The notes beneath the pieces are model-generated. The model had not been told where the DNA came from, searched no databases, and worked only from the letters and a program-made list of their open reading frames with translations. The translations under genes were made by a program, and so were the position numbers. Below, one piece after another: positions 18,519-27,704 of a stretch of 36,478 nt of DNA. Origin of the DNA: Streptacidiphilus carbonis (GTDB lineage Bacteria > Actinomycetota > Actinomycetes > Streptomycetales > Streptomycetaceae). The stretch covers positions 1 through 36,478 of the forward strand of contig NZ_BBPM01000023.1 in assembly GCF_000787775.1 (NCBI RefSeq), read 5' to 3'. Every line of letters starts with the position of its first letter. Position 1 is the stretch's first letter.

Positions 18519-18974
18519 GTGACGTCGTCGCACGCGCAGCAGGCAGCAACGCAGCCGTCGTCCCCCACCGCCGCCCCCGCGCCGGCCCGGTCGACGCGGC
18601 AGCGGACGGCGGTGTCGTCGCTGCTCGCCGAGGTCGACGACTTCCGCAGCGCGCAGGAGCTGCACGATCTGCTGAAGCACCGGGGGGACTCGGTCGGGCT
18701 CACCACCGTCTACCGCACGCTCCAGTCGCTGGCCGACGCCGGTGAGATCGACGTCCTCCGGACGAACGACGGCGAAGCGGTCTACCGACGGTGCAGCAGT
18801 GGGCACCACCACCACCTGGTCTGCAGGTCCTGCGGCCGGACGGTCGAGGTGGAGGGGCCGGCCGTGGAGCGGTGGGCCGAGGTGGTCGCTCGCGACAACG
18901 GGTTCGTGGACGTGGCCCACACGCTGGAGATCTTCGGGACGTGTGCTGAGTGTGCGGCGGCGTCGTCGAAGTAA
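18519..18974 (+). CDS. zur: Fur-family zinc uptake regulator Zur
   Basis: A 151-residue Fur-family repressor. The winged-helix domain (about 25-90) contains FRSAQELHDLL and LTTVYRTLQSLADAGEIDVL, the recognition-helix signature. The metal/dimer domain has the HHHHLVCRSCGRTVEV motif (His96-99, Cys102, Cys105) and a second cysteine pair at 142/145 (CAEC) for structural zinc. Residues 1-24 are a disordered Ala/Pro/Ser tail. The start is GTG 18519 with GAGGAG ahead. The cysteine pattern and Zur-box-like sites upstream favour Zur over Fur, Nur or CatR. In streptomycetes zur usually follows znu transporter genes; none are present here. Confidence 0.9.
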   Translation: MTSSHAQQAATQPSSPTAAPAPARSTRQRTAVSSLLAEVDDFRSAQELHDLLKHRGDSVGLTTVYRTLQSLADAGEIDVLRTNDGEAVYRRCSSGHHHHLVCRSCGRTVEVEGPAVERWAEVVARDNGFVDVAHTLEIFGTCAECAAASSK

Positions 18975-19033
18975 GGGCCGCCCGCTGCCGGGGTTGCCCG
19001 CCGTCTGCGGGCTCTACCACCGTGCTTGGCCTG

Positions 19034-19109
19034 TCGCGCAGTTCCCCGCGCCCCCATCTGGTTGCAACTGAGCCGGTCGCACGACTCAGGGGCGCGGGGA
19101 ACTGCGCGA
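19034..19109. repeat. Hairpin element, copy A (34-nt interior)
   Basis: Perfect 21-bp inverted arms at 19034-19054 and 19089-19109; the core of the left arm is CGCGCAGTTCCCCGCGCCCC. The interior is unique and includes GGTTGCAACTGAG. The element lies between the convergent zur and uppS genes, where it can serve as a terminator. Other copies are at 24829-24875 and 33936-34093. Confidence 0.85.
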
Positions 19110-19149
19110 ACATCAGCCGCCCGCCGGCGTAGAGCCCCTCGCGCGACAC

Positions 19150-19983
19150 TCACCCCTGCTTCGGGAGGACCACCTCGTTGGGGAGTGCTCCGCCGTAGCG
19201 ACGGTCCCGCGAGGCGAACTCCTCGCACGCGCGCCACAGGTCGCGGCGGTCGAAGTCCGGCCACAGCACGTCCTGGAAGACCATCTCCGCGTACGCCGAC
19301 TGCCAGAGCAGGAAGTTGGAGGTCCGCTGCTCCCCGCTGGGGCGGATGAACAGGTCCACGTCCGGCATGTCGGGGTGGTACATGTACTTGGCGAGGGTCT
19401 TCTCATTGACCTTCTTGGGGTCCAGCTTCCCCGAGGCGACGTCCGCCGCCAGCGCCGCCGCCGCGTCGGCGATCTCGGCGCGGCCGCCGTAGTTGACGCA
19501 CATGTAGAGGGTCATCGCGTCGTTGTCGCGGGTCATCTCCTCCGCGACCTGGAGCTCCTGCACCACGCTCTTCCAGAGCTTCGGCATCCGCCCGGCCCAG
19601 CGGATGCGGATCCCCATCTCGTTCATCTCGTCCCGGCGGCGGTGGATCACGTCGCGGTTGAAGTTCATCAGGAAGCGGACCTCGTCCGGCGACCGCTTCC
19701 AGTTCTCGGTGGAGAAGGCGTAGAGCGAGAGGTTCTTGACGCCCAGCTCGATGCAGCCCTTGAGCACGTCCAGGACGACGCTCTCGCCGACCTTGTGGCC
19801 CTCGGTCCGCGGCAGGCCGCGCTCCTTGGCCCAGCGGCCGTTGCCGTCCATCACGACGGCCACATGCTCGGGGACCAGCTCGCCCGGGATCTTGGGCGGC
19901 TGGGCGCCACTGGGGTGGGGGGACGGCGGCAGGTACGCGCGCTGCCGACCGCCGCCGAAGAGACCGCGCCGTGCTGTTGCCAT
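19150..19983 (-). CDS. uppS: Isoprenyl transferase (undecaprenyl diphosphate synthase family)
   Basis: A 277-residue cis-prenyltransferase that extends farnesyl diphosphate with isopentenyl units to make the polyprenyl carrier for cell wall synthesis. Family motifs are complete: [17 protein letters not shown] with catalytic Asp46, [30 protein letters not shown], and [20 protein letters not shown]. The first 30 residues (with a Pro-rich stretch) are variable. The start ATG 19983 has AGAGAG close upstream; the frame is open further but does not look coding. It follows recO by 19 nt and is probably co-transcribed. The chain length of the product cannot be read from the sequence. Confidence 0.95.
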   Translation of the reverse strand: MATARRGLFGGGRQRAYLPPSPHPSGAQPPKIPGELVPEHVAVVMDGNGRWAKERGLPRTEGHKVGESVVLDVLKGCIELGVKNLSLYAFSTENWKRSPDEVRFLMNFNRDVIHRRRDEMNEMGIRIRWAGRMPKLWKSVVQELQVAEEMTRDNDAMTLYMCVNYGGRAEIADAAAALAADVASGKLDPKKVNEKTLAKYMYHPDMPDVDLFIRPSGEQRTSNFLLWQSAYAEMVFQDVLWPDFDRRDLWRACEEFASRDRRYGGALPNEVVLPKQG

Positions 19984-20002
19984 GAGCTCTCTGTTCTCCA
20001 AC

Positions 20003-20749
20003 TCAACGATCGACGTACCGGAGCGAGCGAAGCCCCCGCTCCAGGTGCCACTGGACGTACGCCGCGACCAGGCCACTGCCCTCGCGGGCGTGGCGGGGCT
20101 CGGTCGCGTCCGCGGTCTCCCAGTCGCCGGACAGCAGCGCGCCCAGCAGTACCAGTGTCTCAGGGGAGGGTACGACACTGCCGGGCACGCGGCAGTCGGG
20201 GCAGAGCGCCCCACCGGTCTGCACCGAGAAGAAGCGGTTGGGGCCCGGTATCCCGCACTTGGCGCAGTCGCCGAACGACGGTGCGTAACCGTTCACCGAG
20301 AGCGACCGCAGCAGGAAGGCGTCCAGCACCAGCGGTGAGTCGTGCTCGCCGGTGGCGAGTGTCCGCAGCGCGCCGATCAGCAGCAGGTACTGCTGGACCG
20401 CGGGCTCGCCCTCGTTCTCGGTGAAGCGCTCGGCGGTCTCCAGCATCGCCGTGGCGGCGGTGTAGCGGCCGTAGTCGTCGACGATCCGGCCGCCGTACGG
20501 GGTGATCGTCTCGACCTGGGTGCACAGCGCCAGATGGCGTCCGACCAGTTCCTCGCCCCGGGAGAAGAACTGCACGTCGACATGGGAGAAGGGCTCCAGC
20601 CGGGCGCCGAACTTGGACTTGGTGCGGCGCACTCCGCGGGCGACCGCGCGCACCCGGCCGTGCTGGCGGGTGAGCAGGGTGATGATGCGGTCCGCCTCGC
20701 CCAGCTTCTGGGTCCGGAGCACCACCCCGTCGTCGCGGAACAGACTCAT
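20003..20749 (-). CDS. recO: DNA repair protein RecO
   Basis: A 248-residue protein that helps RecR load RecA onto SSB-covered single strands (RecF pathway). The N-terminal OB fold starts [20 protein letters not shown] and includes [19 protein letters not shown]. The helical domain is in the middle. The zinc finger is CAKCG ... CPDCR (four Cys, near residues 172-192). The start ATG 20749 matches the usual N-terminus. The ribosome site (GGCGGG) is modest, and in-frame ATGs at 20758 and 20779 are less likely. A small inverted repeat ATTGTC/GACAAT (20757-20780) lies just ahead. uppS follows 19 nt downstream. Confidence 0.95.
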   Translation of the reverse strand: MSLFRDDGVVLRTQKLGEADRIITLLTRQHGRVRAVARGVRRTKSKFGARLEPFSHVDVQFFSRGEELVGRHLALCTQVETITPYGGRIVDDYGRYTAATAMLETAERFTENEGEPAVQQYLLLIGALRTLATGEHDSPLVLDAFLLRSLSVNGYAPSFGDCAKCGIPGPNRFFSVQTGGALCPDCRVPGSVVPSPETLVLLGALLSGDWETADATEPRHAREGSGLVAAYVQWHLERGLRSLRYVDR

Positions 20750-20810
20750 GCCCGCCATTGTCGCGCACGACTCCGACAATCCGGGACGGTCGGCCCGACT
20801 GCGGAAGGCC

Positions 20811-21488
20811 TCAGGAGTGCGGCTGCCGGGTGGCCGCGGCCAGCGTGGCGTCGATCTCCGCCGGGGTGAGCTTGAGGCAGCGCCCTGCGGCGCGGAGCAC
20901 CTCGCGCTCGGTCGGGCGGTACGGGCCGTCGGCGAGGGCGACCAGGGCGCCCTGGGTGAGCAGCCGCTCCCGTCCCGGGCCGGCCAGGTGCGGTGCCAGC
21001 GGCTCCAGCGCGGTGTGCAGCTCGACCGCCAGGCCGCTGCCGCAGCCGTACAGCTCGACCAGGTCCTCGTCGCCGCCGGTGAGCGCGGCGAGGGCGGCCA
21101 GCACCTGGGGCTCGTCCAGCTCCGGGTAGCCGGCTTCGTGGATCACGCCGAGGGCGGTGTCCCGGGTGCCGCGGGCGGTGCCGCCGGCCGCGAGCACGGC
21201 CAGGACGACGGTGTACTGGGCGGTGCGCAGCATCGCCAGCAGGTTGCTGGAGGTGGGCCGCTCCAGGGCGTCCAGGCCGTAGCGGGCCCGGCAGGCGGTG
21301 CACTGCAGGCTGGTCCCGGCGTCGCCGACCGGCAGCAGCGGCAGGCCGAGCACCCGCAGCCATCTGCGGCCGCCCTGGCGGCGGTAGTTGCGGTCGCCGC
21401 CGCAGCCCGGGCAGAAGAACTCCCCGAGCGACTCGGTCCGCCAACGGGCCCGGAGCTCGACCAGCTTGGGGGCCACCAGCATCGTCAC
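20811..21488 (-). CDS. TerB-like protein with N-terminal zinc ribbon
   Basis: A 225-residue protein. Residues 18-65 form a zinc ribbon (EFFCPGCGGDRNYRRQ and LQCTACRARYG, two CxxC pairs). The rest is helical and resembles the TerB tellurite-resistance/DUF533-like fold, with LAVLAAGG, TPAEIDATLAAATR and acidic residues that could bind metal (GGDEDLVELYG). The start GTG 21488 has AGGGGAG about 8 nt upstream; the frame is open to 21545 without a site. Tellurite resistance is a family label only. It reads towards recO with a 61-nt gap and is isolated from leuA by a strong hairpin. Confidence 0.75.
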   Translation of the reverse strand: MTMLVAPKLVELRARWRTESLGEFFCPGCGGDRNYRRQGGRRWLRVLGLPLLPVGDAGTSLQCTACRARYGLDALERPTSSNLLAMLRTAQYTVVLAVLAAGGTARGTRDTALGVIHEAGYPELDEPQVLAALAALTGGDEDLVELYGCGSGLAVELHTALEPLAPHLAGPGRERLLTQGALVALADGPYRPTEREVLRAAGRCLKLTPAEIDATLAAATRQPHS

Positions 21489-21599
21489 GGCACACTCCCC
21501 TGCCTGCGGCACCGACTCCACTGTCGGTTGCACCGATGCTGCCATGCGCGATGACGCCCTGTCAGTACCCCGGGCGGCTGCCGGATCAGAAATTTGTGT

Positions 21600-21648
21600 C
21601 GAAGATCACCGAACCCCGCTGCTGTGCAGCGGGGTTCGGTGATCTTCG
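21600..21648 (-). terminator. 23-bp perfect hairpin terminator after leuA
   Basis: A perfect inverted repeat of 23 bp with a 3-nt loop (TGT). The left arm starts CGAAGATCACCGAACC and the right arm ends GGTTCGGTGATCTTCG. It lies 31 nt after the leuA stop codon and is one of the strongest hairpins in the window. On the leuA strand it is followed by ACACAAATTTC rather than a T-run. Confidence 0.9.
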
Positions 21649-21679
21649 GGCCGCGGGCGACCCTGCGGCGACACGGGTG

Positions 21680-23461
<1,782 letters not shown>

Positions 23462-23510
23462 TCAGAGGCTCGGGCGGAAGAAACCGACGACCGACGACTG
23501 CGGCGTGTCT

Positions 23511-23585
23511 CCTGTAGAAAGCGCACAGCACAGCTCCCCGCGGCGAGGGAGTCGGCCTTGTGAGTACTACAGGCCCTCGCCGCGG
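23511..23585 (-). promoter_or_regulatory. leuA attenuator: mutually exclusive RNA structures
   Basis: On the leuA strand, CCGCGGCGAGGG (23585-23574, within the leader peptide codons) can pair with CCCTCGCCGCGG (23549-23538), a perfect 12-bp stem with a 24-nt loop. Inside the loop, CCTGTAG (23573-23567, the end and stop of the leader peptide) can instead pair with CTACAGG (23517-23511), a 7-bp stem. The two pairings cross and cannot both form freely. Ribosome position on the leader peptide would choose between them. Confidence 0.7.
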
Positions 23586-23614
23586 CAGCTAAGAAGAAGC
23601 AGCCGGGTACGCAT
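23567..23614 (-). CDS. leuA leader peptide, MRTRLLLLSCRGEGL
   Basis: A 15-codon frame from ATG 23614 to TAG at 23567, with four consecutive leucine codons (CTG CTT CTT CTT). Three of them are CTT, which is rare in this high-GC genome. It lies about 120 nt upstream of leuA. Leucine shortage would stall the ribosome on these codons and alter folding of the RNA downstream. This is the known design of amino-acid leader peptides, including those described for actinomycete leuA. Confidence 0.88.
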   Translation of the reverse strand: MRTRLLLLSCRGEGL

Positions 23615-23623
23615 GATTCGTCC

Positions 23624-23629
23624 ACCCTA
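23624..23629 (-). promoter_or_regulatory. Probable -10 of the leuA leader promoter
   Basis: TAGGGT (leuA strand) ends 9 nt before the leader ATG, so transcription would start within about three bases of it and the leader peptide would be translated with almost no 5' untranslated RNA. No convincing -35 is seen at 16-18 nt. Confidence 0.45.
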
Positions 23630-23720
23630 GCCCAGCCTTCCGCACAGCCACAGCAGAACCCGGGGGTATTCCGCCCTTTGAGACGGGGCAAAGGTCCCGA
23701 CGTATTGAGCCGAGTACTGA

Positions 23721-23738
23721 CACAACGTTGTTGTTGTG
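23721..23738. promoter_or_regulatory. Palindrome upstream of the metalloprotease gene
   Basis: ACAACGTTGT (23722-23731) is a perfect 10-bp palindrome, and CACAAC/GTTGTG (23721-23726 / 23733-23738) overlaps it. It lies 15-32 nt before the protease start, in a regulator-binding position. The binding protein is unknown. Confidence 0.4.
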
Positions 23739-23752
23739 GCACTTTGGGTCAC

Positions 23753-24808
23753 ATGACAGCACCCGTCTTCTGCGGCATCGTCCCCCCGCACATCCTCGAA
23801 CACCTGGTCGCGCACGCCGAGGACGACGACGTCCGGCAGGCGGCGGAGCGCTCACTGGCCCTGGACGCCCTCAACCGCGCGCACCGCGCCGAGGCGGCGC
23901 CGCCGGAGCGGGAGGGCGTCGTCGGGCAGCGCGCCGTGGACACCGCGGACCGCACCATCAGTGACGACCACCACACCCAGCGGCTGCCGGGCCGGGTGGT
24001 CCGCACCGAGGGCGGCGCGCCGGTCCCCGACCAGACCGTCGACCGCGCCTACGACGGCCTCGGCGCGACCTTCGACTTCTACCTCGCCGCCTACTCCCGG
24101 CACTCCATCGACGGGCAGGGGCTGCCGCTGGACGCGACCGTGCACTACGGCCAGCAGTACGACAACGCCTTCTGGAACGGCGAGCGCATGATCTTCGGCG
24201 ACGGGGACGGCAAGCTGTTCAACGACTTCACGGTCTCGGTGGACGTGATCGGGCACGAACTGACCCACGGGGTGACGCAGTACAGCGCGAATCTCGACTA
24301 CCAGGACCAGTCCGGCGCGCTCAACGAGTCGGTCTCGGACGTCTTCGGCTCGCTGGTCAAGCAGTACGCCCTCAAGCAGACGGCGGACCAGGCGGACTGG
24401 CTCATCGGCGCGGGGTTGCTCGCGCCGGGCGTGCACGGGGTCGCCCTGCGCTCCATGAAGGCCCCCGGCACCGCGTACGACGACCCGAACCTGGGGAAGG
24501 ACCCGCAGCCGGCCACGATGGCCGGGTACGTCGCCACCAGCGACGACAACGGCGGCGTCCACCTCAACTCGGGCATCCCCAACCATGCCTTCTACCTGGC
24601 GGCGACCGCGATCGGCGGCTTCGCCTGGGAGAAGGCCGGGCAGATCTGGTACGACGTGCTGACGGGCGGAACCCTGTCCGCGTCGGCGGATTTCGCGGCC
24701 TTCGCGGCGGCTACGGTGGCGGCGGCGTACGCCCGCTACGGGGAGGGGGCCGAGGTGTCCGCGGTGCAGGAGGCATGGGTGCAGGTGGGGGTCACCGCGC
24801 ACAGCTGA
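23753..24808 (+). CDS. M4 metalloprotease, protealysin type
   Basis: A 351-residue zinc protease of the thermolysin family. It has no signal peptide. The first 50 residues instead look like the short protealysin propeptide, with its signature in CGIVPPHILEHL (residues 7-18). The zinc site is HELTH (His168, Glu169, His172) plus Glu192 in NESVSDVFG. The catalytic histidine lies in DNGGVHLNSGIPNHAF. The segment WNGERMIFGDGDG and the C-terminal helices also match the family. The ATG at 23753 has a poor ribosome site. Protealysin-like enzymes are short-propeptide M4 proteases often encoded beside a dedicated inhibitor. Here the emfourin-like gene follows 133 nt downstream, but a hairpin element lies between. 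Confidence 0.92.
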   Translation: MTAPVFCGIVPPHILEHLVAHAEDDDVRQAAERSLALDALNRAHRAEAAPPEREGVVGQRAVDTADRTISDDHHTQRLPGRVVRTEGGAPVPDQTVDRAYDGLGATFDFYLAAYSRHSIDGQGLPLDATVHYGQQYDNAFWNGERMIFGDGDGKLFNDFTVSVDVIGHELTHGVTQYSANLDYQDQSGALNESVSDVFGSLVKQYALKQTADQADWLIGAGLLAPGVHGVALRSMKAPGTAYDDPNLGKDPQPATMAGYVATSDDNGGVHLNSGIPNHAFYLAATAIGGFAWEKAGQIWYDVLTGGTLSASADFAAFAAATVAAAYARYGEGAEVSAVQEAWVQVGVTAHS

Positions 24809-24828
24809 GCACAGCGGGTGGCCGGTGC

Positions 24829-24875
24829 TCGCGCAGTTCCCCGCGCCCCTGGACGGGGCGCGGGGAACTGCGCGA
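24829..24875. repeat. Hairpin element, copy B (5-nt loop)
   Basis: Perfect 21-bp arms at 24829-24849 and 24855-24875 with loop TGGAC; same arms as the copy at 19034. It starts 20 nt after the metalloprotease stop and ends 66 nt before the emfourin start. It should form a very stable hairpin able to terminate or attenuate read-through into the inhibitor gene. Confidence 0.88.
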
Positions 24876-24941
24876 ACGGTAACCATGCAGATGGGCAACC
24901 CCCCTGGCCGAACAGTCACCGTGTGCCGCACACTGGCAACC

Positions 24942-25211
24942 ATGCGTATCCAGGTGACCCGTTCCGGCGGCCTCATGGGCCTCCCGCGGAAGTCCGTGCT
25001 GGACACCGAGGGGCGCCCGGACTCCCCGCACATCCACGCGCTGGCGCGCGAAGCCCTGGGAGCCTGCACCCGGTCGCCGACCTTCGGAGTGCCGGACGGC
25101 TTCCACTACACCATCAGCATCGACGGCCGGACCGCCGGCCACTGCGCCGACCCGCAGCTGACGGACAGCCAGCGCGACCTGATCGCGCTGGTGCTGACCC
25201 AGGGTCAGTAG
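24942..25211 (+). CDS. Emfourin-like protealysin inhibitor
   Basis: An 89-residue cytoplasmic protein resembling emfourin, the inhibitor encoded with protealysin in Serratia and with related M4 proteases in actinobacteria. Visible parts: an MRIQVTRSGGLMGLPR N-terminus, a central helix (SPHIHALAREALG), the strand FHYTISIDG and an end resembling the family (SQRDLIALVLTQG). The ATG at 24942 is chosen from the N-terminus; the ribosome site is weak, and in-frame starts at 24885 or earlier exist. Its role would be to hold the neighbouring protease inactive inside the cell. Family assignment rests on residue pattern plus context. Confidence 0.75.
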   Translation: MRIQVTRSGGLMGLPRKSVLDTEGRPDSPHIHALAREALGACTRSPTFGVPDGFHYTISIDGRTAGHCADPQLTDSQRDLIALVLTQGQ

Positions 25212-25224
25212 CGGGGCCCCCGGG

Positions 25225-26211
25225 TCAGAAGCCCAGCTTGCGCAGCTGCTTGGGGTCGCGCTGCCAGTCCTTGGCGACCTTGACGTGCAGGTCCAGGAAG
25301 ACCGGTGTGCCCAGCAGCGCCTCGATCTGCTGGCGGGCGACCGTGCCCACGTGCTTCAGCCTGGCGCCCTTCGAGCCGATGACGATGGCCTTCTGGCTCT
25401 GCCGCTCGATGTAGACATTGGCGTGGATGTCCAGCAGCGGCTTGCCCTCCGGGCGCCCCTCGCGCGGCAGCATCTCCTCGACCACCACGGCCAGCGAGTG
25501 CGGCAGCTCGTCCCGCACGCCCTCCAGCGCGGCCTCGCGGATCAGCTCGGCGACCATGATCTGCTCGGGCTCGTCGGTGAGGTCGCCCTCCGGGTAGAGC
25601 AGCGGGCCCTCCGGGAGCAGCGGCACCAGCAGGTCCGCGAGCAGCTCCACCTGGGTGTTGGCCACCGCCGACACCGGGATGATCTCGGCCCACTCGAAGC
25701 CCAGCTCCGCGCCCAGCTGGGAGATGGCGATCAGCTGCTCGGCGAGCCTCTTGGAGTCCACCAGGTCGGTCTTGGTGACGATGGCGACCTTGGGGGTGCG
25801 CTTGATCCCGGCGAGCTCCTTGGCGATGAACTTGTCGCCGGGGCCGAGCTTCTGGTCGGCGGGCAGGCAGAAGCCGATCACGTCGACCTCGGCCCAGGTC
25901 GCGCGCACCACGTCGTTGAGCCGCTCGCCCAGCAGGGTGCGCGGCTTGTGCAGCCCGGGGGTGTCCACCAGGATCAGCTGGGCGTCGGGGCGGTGCACGA
26001 TGCCCCGGACGGTGTGCCGGGTGGTCTGCGGGCGGTCGGAGGTGATCGCCACCTTGGTGCCGACCAGGGCGTTGGTGAGGGTGGACTTCCCCGCGTTGGG
26101 GCGCCCGACGAAGCAGGCGAAGCCCGACCGGTGCGGGCGGGCCCCCAGAGGGGCGTCGTCGGCGACAGCGGAGGCGGGCCTGGCGGACTGCTGGGTGGGG
26201 CGAGAGCTCAT
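25225..26211 (-). CDS. era: GTPase Era
   Basis: A 328-residue GTPase that binds 16S rRNA and assists 30S subunit maturation. GTP-binding motifs: G1 GRPNAGKST (36-44), the Era switch region TTRHTVRG, G3 DTPGLHKPR, G4 TKTD and G5 SAV. The C-terminal KH domain is clear (HANVYIERQSQKAIVIGSKG, then LLGTPVFLDLHVKV and WQRDPKQLRKLG). Residues 1-28 are a variable tail. The start ATG 26211 has GGGGAG 10 nt upstream; the ATG at 26220 directly abuts that site and is unlikely. It is convergent with the emfourin gene, with only 13 bp between the stops. Confidence 0.96.
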   Translation of the reverse strand: MSSRPTQQSARPASAVADDAPLGARPHRSGFACFVGRPNAGKSTLTNALVGTKVAITSDRPQTTRHTVRGIVHRPDAQLILVDTPGLHKPRTLLGERLNDVVRATWAEVDVIGFCLPADQKLGPGDKFIAKELAGIKRTPKVAIVTKTDLVDSKRLAEQLIAISQLGAELGFEWAEIIPVSAVANTQVELLADLLVPLLPEGPLLYPEGDLTDEPEQIMVAELIREAALEGVRDELPHSLAVVVEEMLPREGRPEGKPLLDIHANVYIERQSQKAIVIGSKGARLKHVGTVARQQIEALLGTPVFLDLHVKVAKDWQRDPKQLRKLGF

Positions 26212-26261
26212 GCGGACCATTCTCCCCTATCCAGGAAGCCCGCGAGGTCAGCGCAGACCGC

Positions 26262-26843
26262 TCATGGGCGCCGGTTCACGGCGGTCAGGTCGATGTCGAT
26301 CGGAAAGGGTACCTGGAGCGTGAGGTGCTCCCGGAAGATTCCCATCGCCACGTACGAGCGGGTGGCCTGCTCCAACTCGAAGACATGCACGACAGGCAGG
26401 CCCCCCTCGTTCTCCACCCGCCAGAAATGCGCAATCCCGGCCTTGGCGTACTTGACCGGTTTGATGTCCAGGTCGCGGGCCTCGGAGTCCGGGGAGACCA
26501 CCTCGACAGCCAGGACCACATCGCCGGGCACGAACGAAGTCTGCTCCGACGAGGTCAGCGCCTCAGCCTTGATGACCAGCAGGTCAGGCTCCGGGCGGTT
26601 CCGCGGTCCGAGGGTGACCGTCATCTCGCGCCGGACGTCGAGCTCCTCGGGGGCCGTCCGGAACAGGCCGAGTTGGAGCAGCAGCATGGCCCGATCGTGA
26701 AAGGCGGTCTGCGGACTCATGAACACCAGGCTCCCGTCGAGCAGCTCCGTGTGCGGAGGCAGGTTGGGAAGCCGGTCGAGGTCGTCGGCGGTCCAGCCGT
26801 CCCGGGGCGGGACAGGCCAGGAGATCTCAGGATCGACGGACAT
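26262..26843 (-). CDS. Uma2 family endonuclease-like protein
   Basis: A 193-residue Uma2 (DUF820) protein with a PD-(D/E)XK nuclease-like fold. Visible parts: WTADDLDRLPNLPPHTELLD at the start, PEPDLLVI, VLAVEVVSPDSEARDLDIKP and VKYAKAGIAHFWRVE, which hold the Asp, Glu and Lys of the putative active site. The start ATG 26843 has GGGAG 6 nt upstream; in-frame ATGs up to 26912 are less supported. Uma2 proteins are abundant in actinobacteria; their targets are unknown. It is placed between era and the small membrane protein gene, in the same direction. Confidence 0.88.
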   Translation of the reverse strand: MSVDPEISWPVPPRDGWTADDLDRLPNLPPHTELLDGSLVFMSPQTAFHDRAMLLLQLGLFRTAPEELDVRREMTVTLGPRNRPEPDLLVIKAEALTSSEQTSFVPGDVVLAVEVVSPDSEARDLDIKPVKYAKAGIAHFWRVENEGGLPVVHVFELEQATRSYVAMGIFREHLTLQVPFPIDIDLTAVNRRP

Positions 26844-26934
26844 TGGTGCTCCCATGGGAAGGATCCTTGCCGACAGGTCCAGCGTACCCACCGTGGTTTC
26901 CTGATCACTCACCCGAACGAGGGGCGTACGCGCA

Positions 26935-27090
26935 CTACTTCCGCTTGAACAGTGAGCCGATGCCCCCCACCACGGTGAACAGGGCCACGATGATCGAGGC
27001 CGCGAGCCAGCCCGGGTTCCGGTGCTCCTGCCAGTGCCCCATTCCCATGAGCACGAAGAGCACCCCCGCTATGAAACCCACACCCCCCAC
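26935..27090 (-). CDS. Small two-helix membrane protein
   Basis: A 51-residue protein from GTG 27090, which has GGAGG 7 nt upstream. It has two membrane helices (about 3-17 and 27-45), a short loop (GHWQEHRNPGW) and a basic end (FKRK). In the same frame a longer version could start at 27180, but that part is Gly/Arg-rich noise. No function is known to me. It sits between the Uma2 and deaminase-like genes and may be co-transcribed with them. Confidence 0.65.
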   Translation of the reverse strand: MGGVGFIAGVLFVLMGMGHWQEHRNPGWLAASIIVALFTVVGGIGSLFKRK

Positions 27091-27189
27091 GGGCACCCCT
27101 CCCCTAGACCCCACAGATCCCCACCATCCCGGTGCGCGGGACGTCCGCCCCGACCCTAGCCGGGCCGGAGCGGATGGCAAGACCGTCGA

Positions 27190-27564
27190 TCAGCTCGCGG
27201 GCACGGTCAGCCGCAGGGTGCCGTCGGGGCCGGCCAGCAGCACCGGGGTGCCCGCGCCGCCCAGGTCCCGCACGGCGGCGAGGTCGTCCGCGGCGACCGC
27301 CTCGGCCGCGCTGACCACGGCCGCCGCCTCCAGCCCCTTCGCGCCGCTGGCCACGGCCATGGCCACCGCCGTCCGCACCGCGCTGAGCTGCAGCGACTCC
27401 AGCGCGACCGTCCCGGCGACGTAGGTGCGCCCGGTCTCGTCACGTACCGCCGCACCCTCGGCGACGCCGTTGCGGGCGCGGACGGACCGCGCCAGGGTGA
27501 TGATCTTCTTGTCCTCGGGATCGATGGGATCCACCGGAGCCTTGGAGGCCGCCTCGTCGCTCAT
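27190..27564 (-). CDS. Cytidine-deaminase-like protein lacking active-site residues
   Basis: A 124-residue protein with the layout of tetrameric cytidine deaminases: DPEDKKIITLARSVRARNG at the start, GAAVRDETGRTYVAGTVALE for the strands, and AVRTAVAMAVASGAK for the next helix. The zinc and proton-transfer motif (C/H-A-E) is replaced by SAVRTA, and no PCxxC motif is present. It therefore should not deaminate cytidine. It may be a structural or regulatory relative. Actinobacteria often keep such a gene beside era, which suggests a conserved non-catalytic role. ATG 27564 has a weak ribosome site. Confidence 0.75.
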   Translation of the reverse strand: MSDEAASKAPVDPIDPEDKKIITLARSVRARNGVAEGAAVRDETGRTYVAGTVALESLQLSAVRTAVAMAVASGAKGLEAAAVVSAAEAVAADDLAAVRDLGGAGTPVLLAGPDGTLRLTVPAS

Positions 27565-27667
27565 GCGTCCGAGGATAAGGCCCGGTCCGGCCGCCGACCC
27601 GCCTCCCCCACCCTCCGCACCGCGGACCGCACGCCGGGTACCCAGCCGACCGCACCGTCGACAGACG

Positions 27668-27697
27668 TTGATAAACCCCCGCCTCCCTGCATAGCGT
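27668..27697 (+). promoter_or_regulatory. Promoter for the LLM oxidoreductase, probably leaderless
   Basis: TTGATA (27668-27673), 18-nt spacer, TAGCGT (27692-27697). The expected start of transcription is at or next to the A of the ATG at 27705, and no ribosome site precedes that ATG, so a leaderless message is likely. Confidence 0.5.
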
Positions 27698-27704
27698 GCG
27701 CGGC

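Noticed and set aside
21600-21648. Insertion-sequence end or riboswitch
   Set aside because: A single perfect hairpin with 3-nt loop directly after leuA is best explained as a terminator; no matching second end or transposase.
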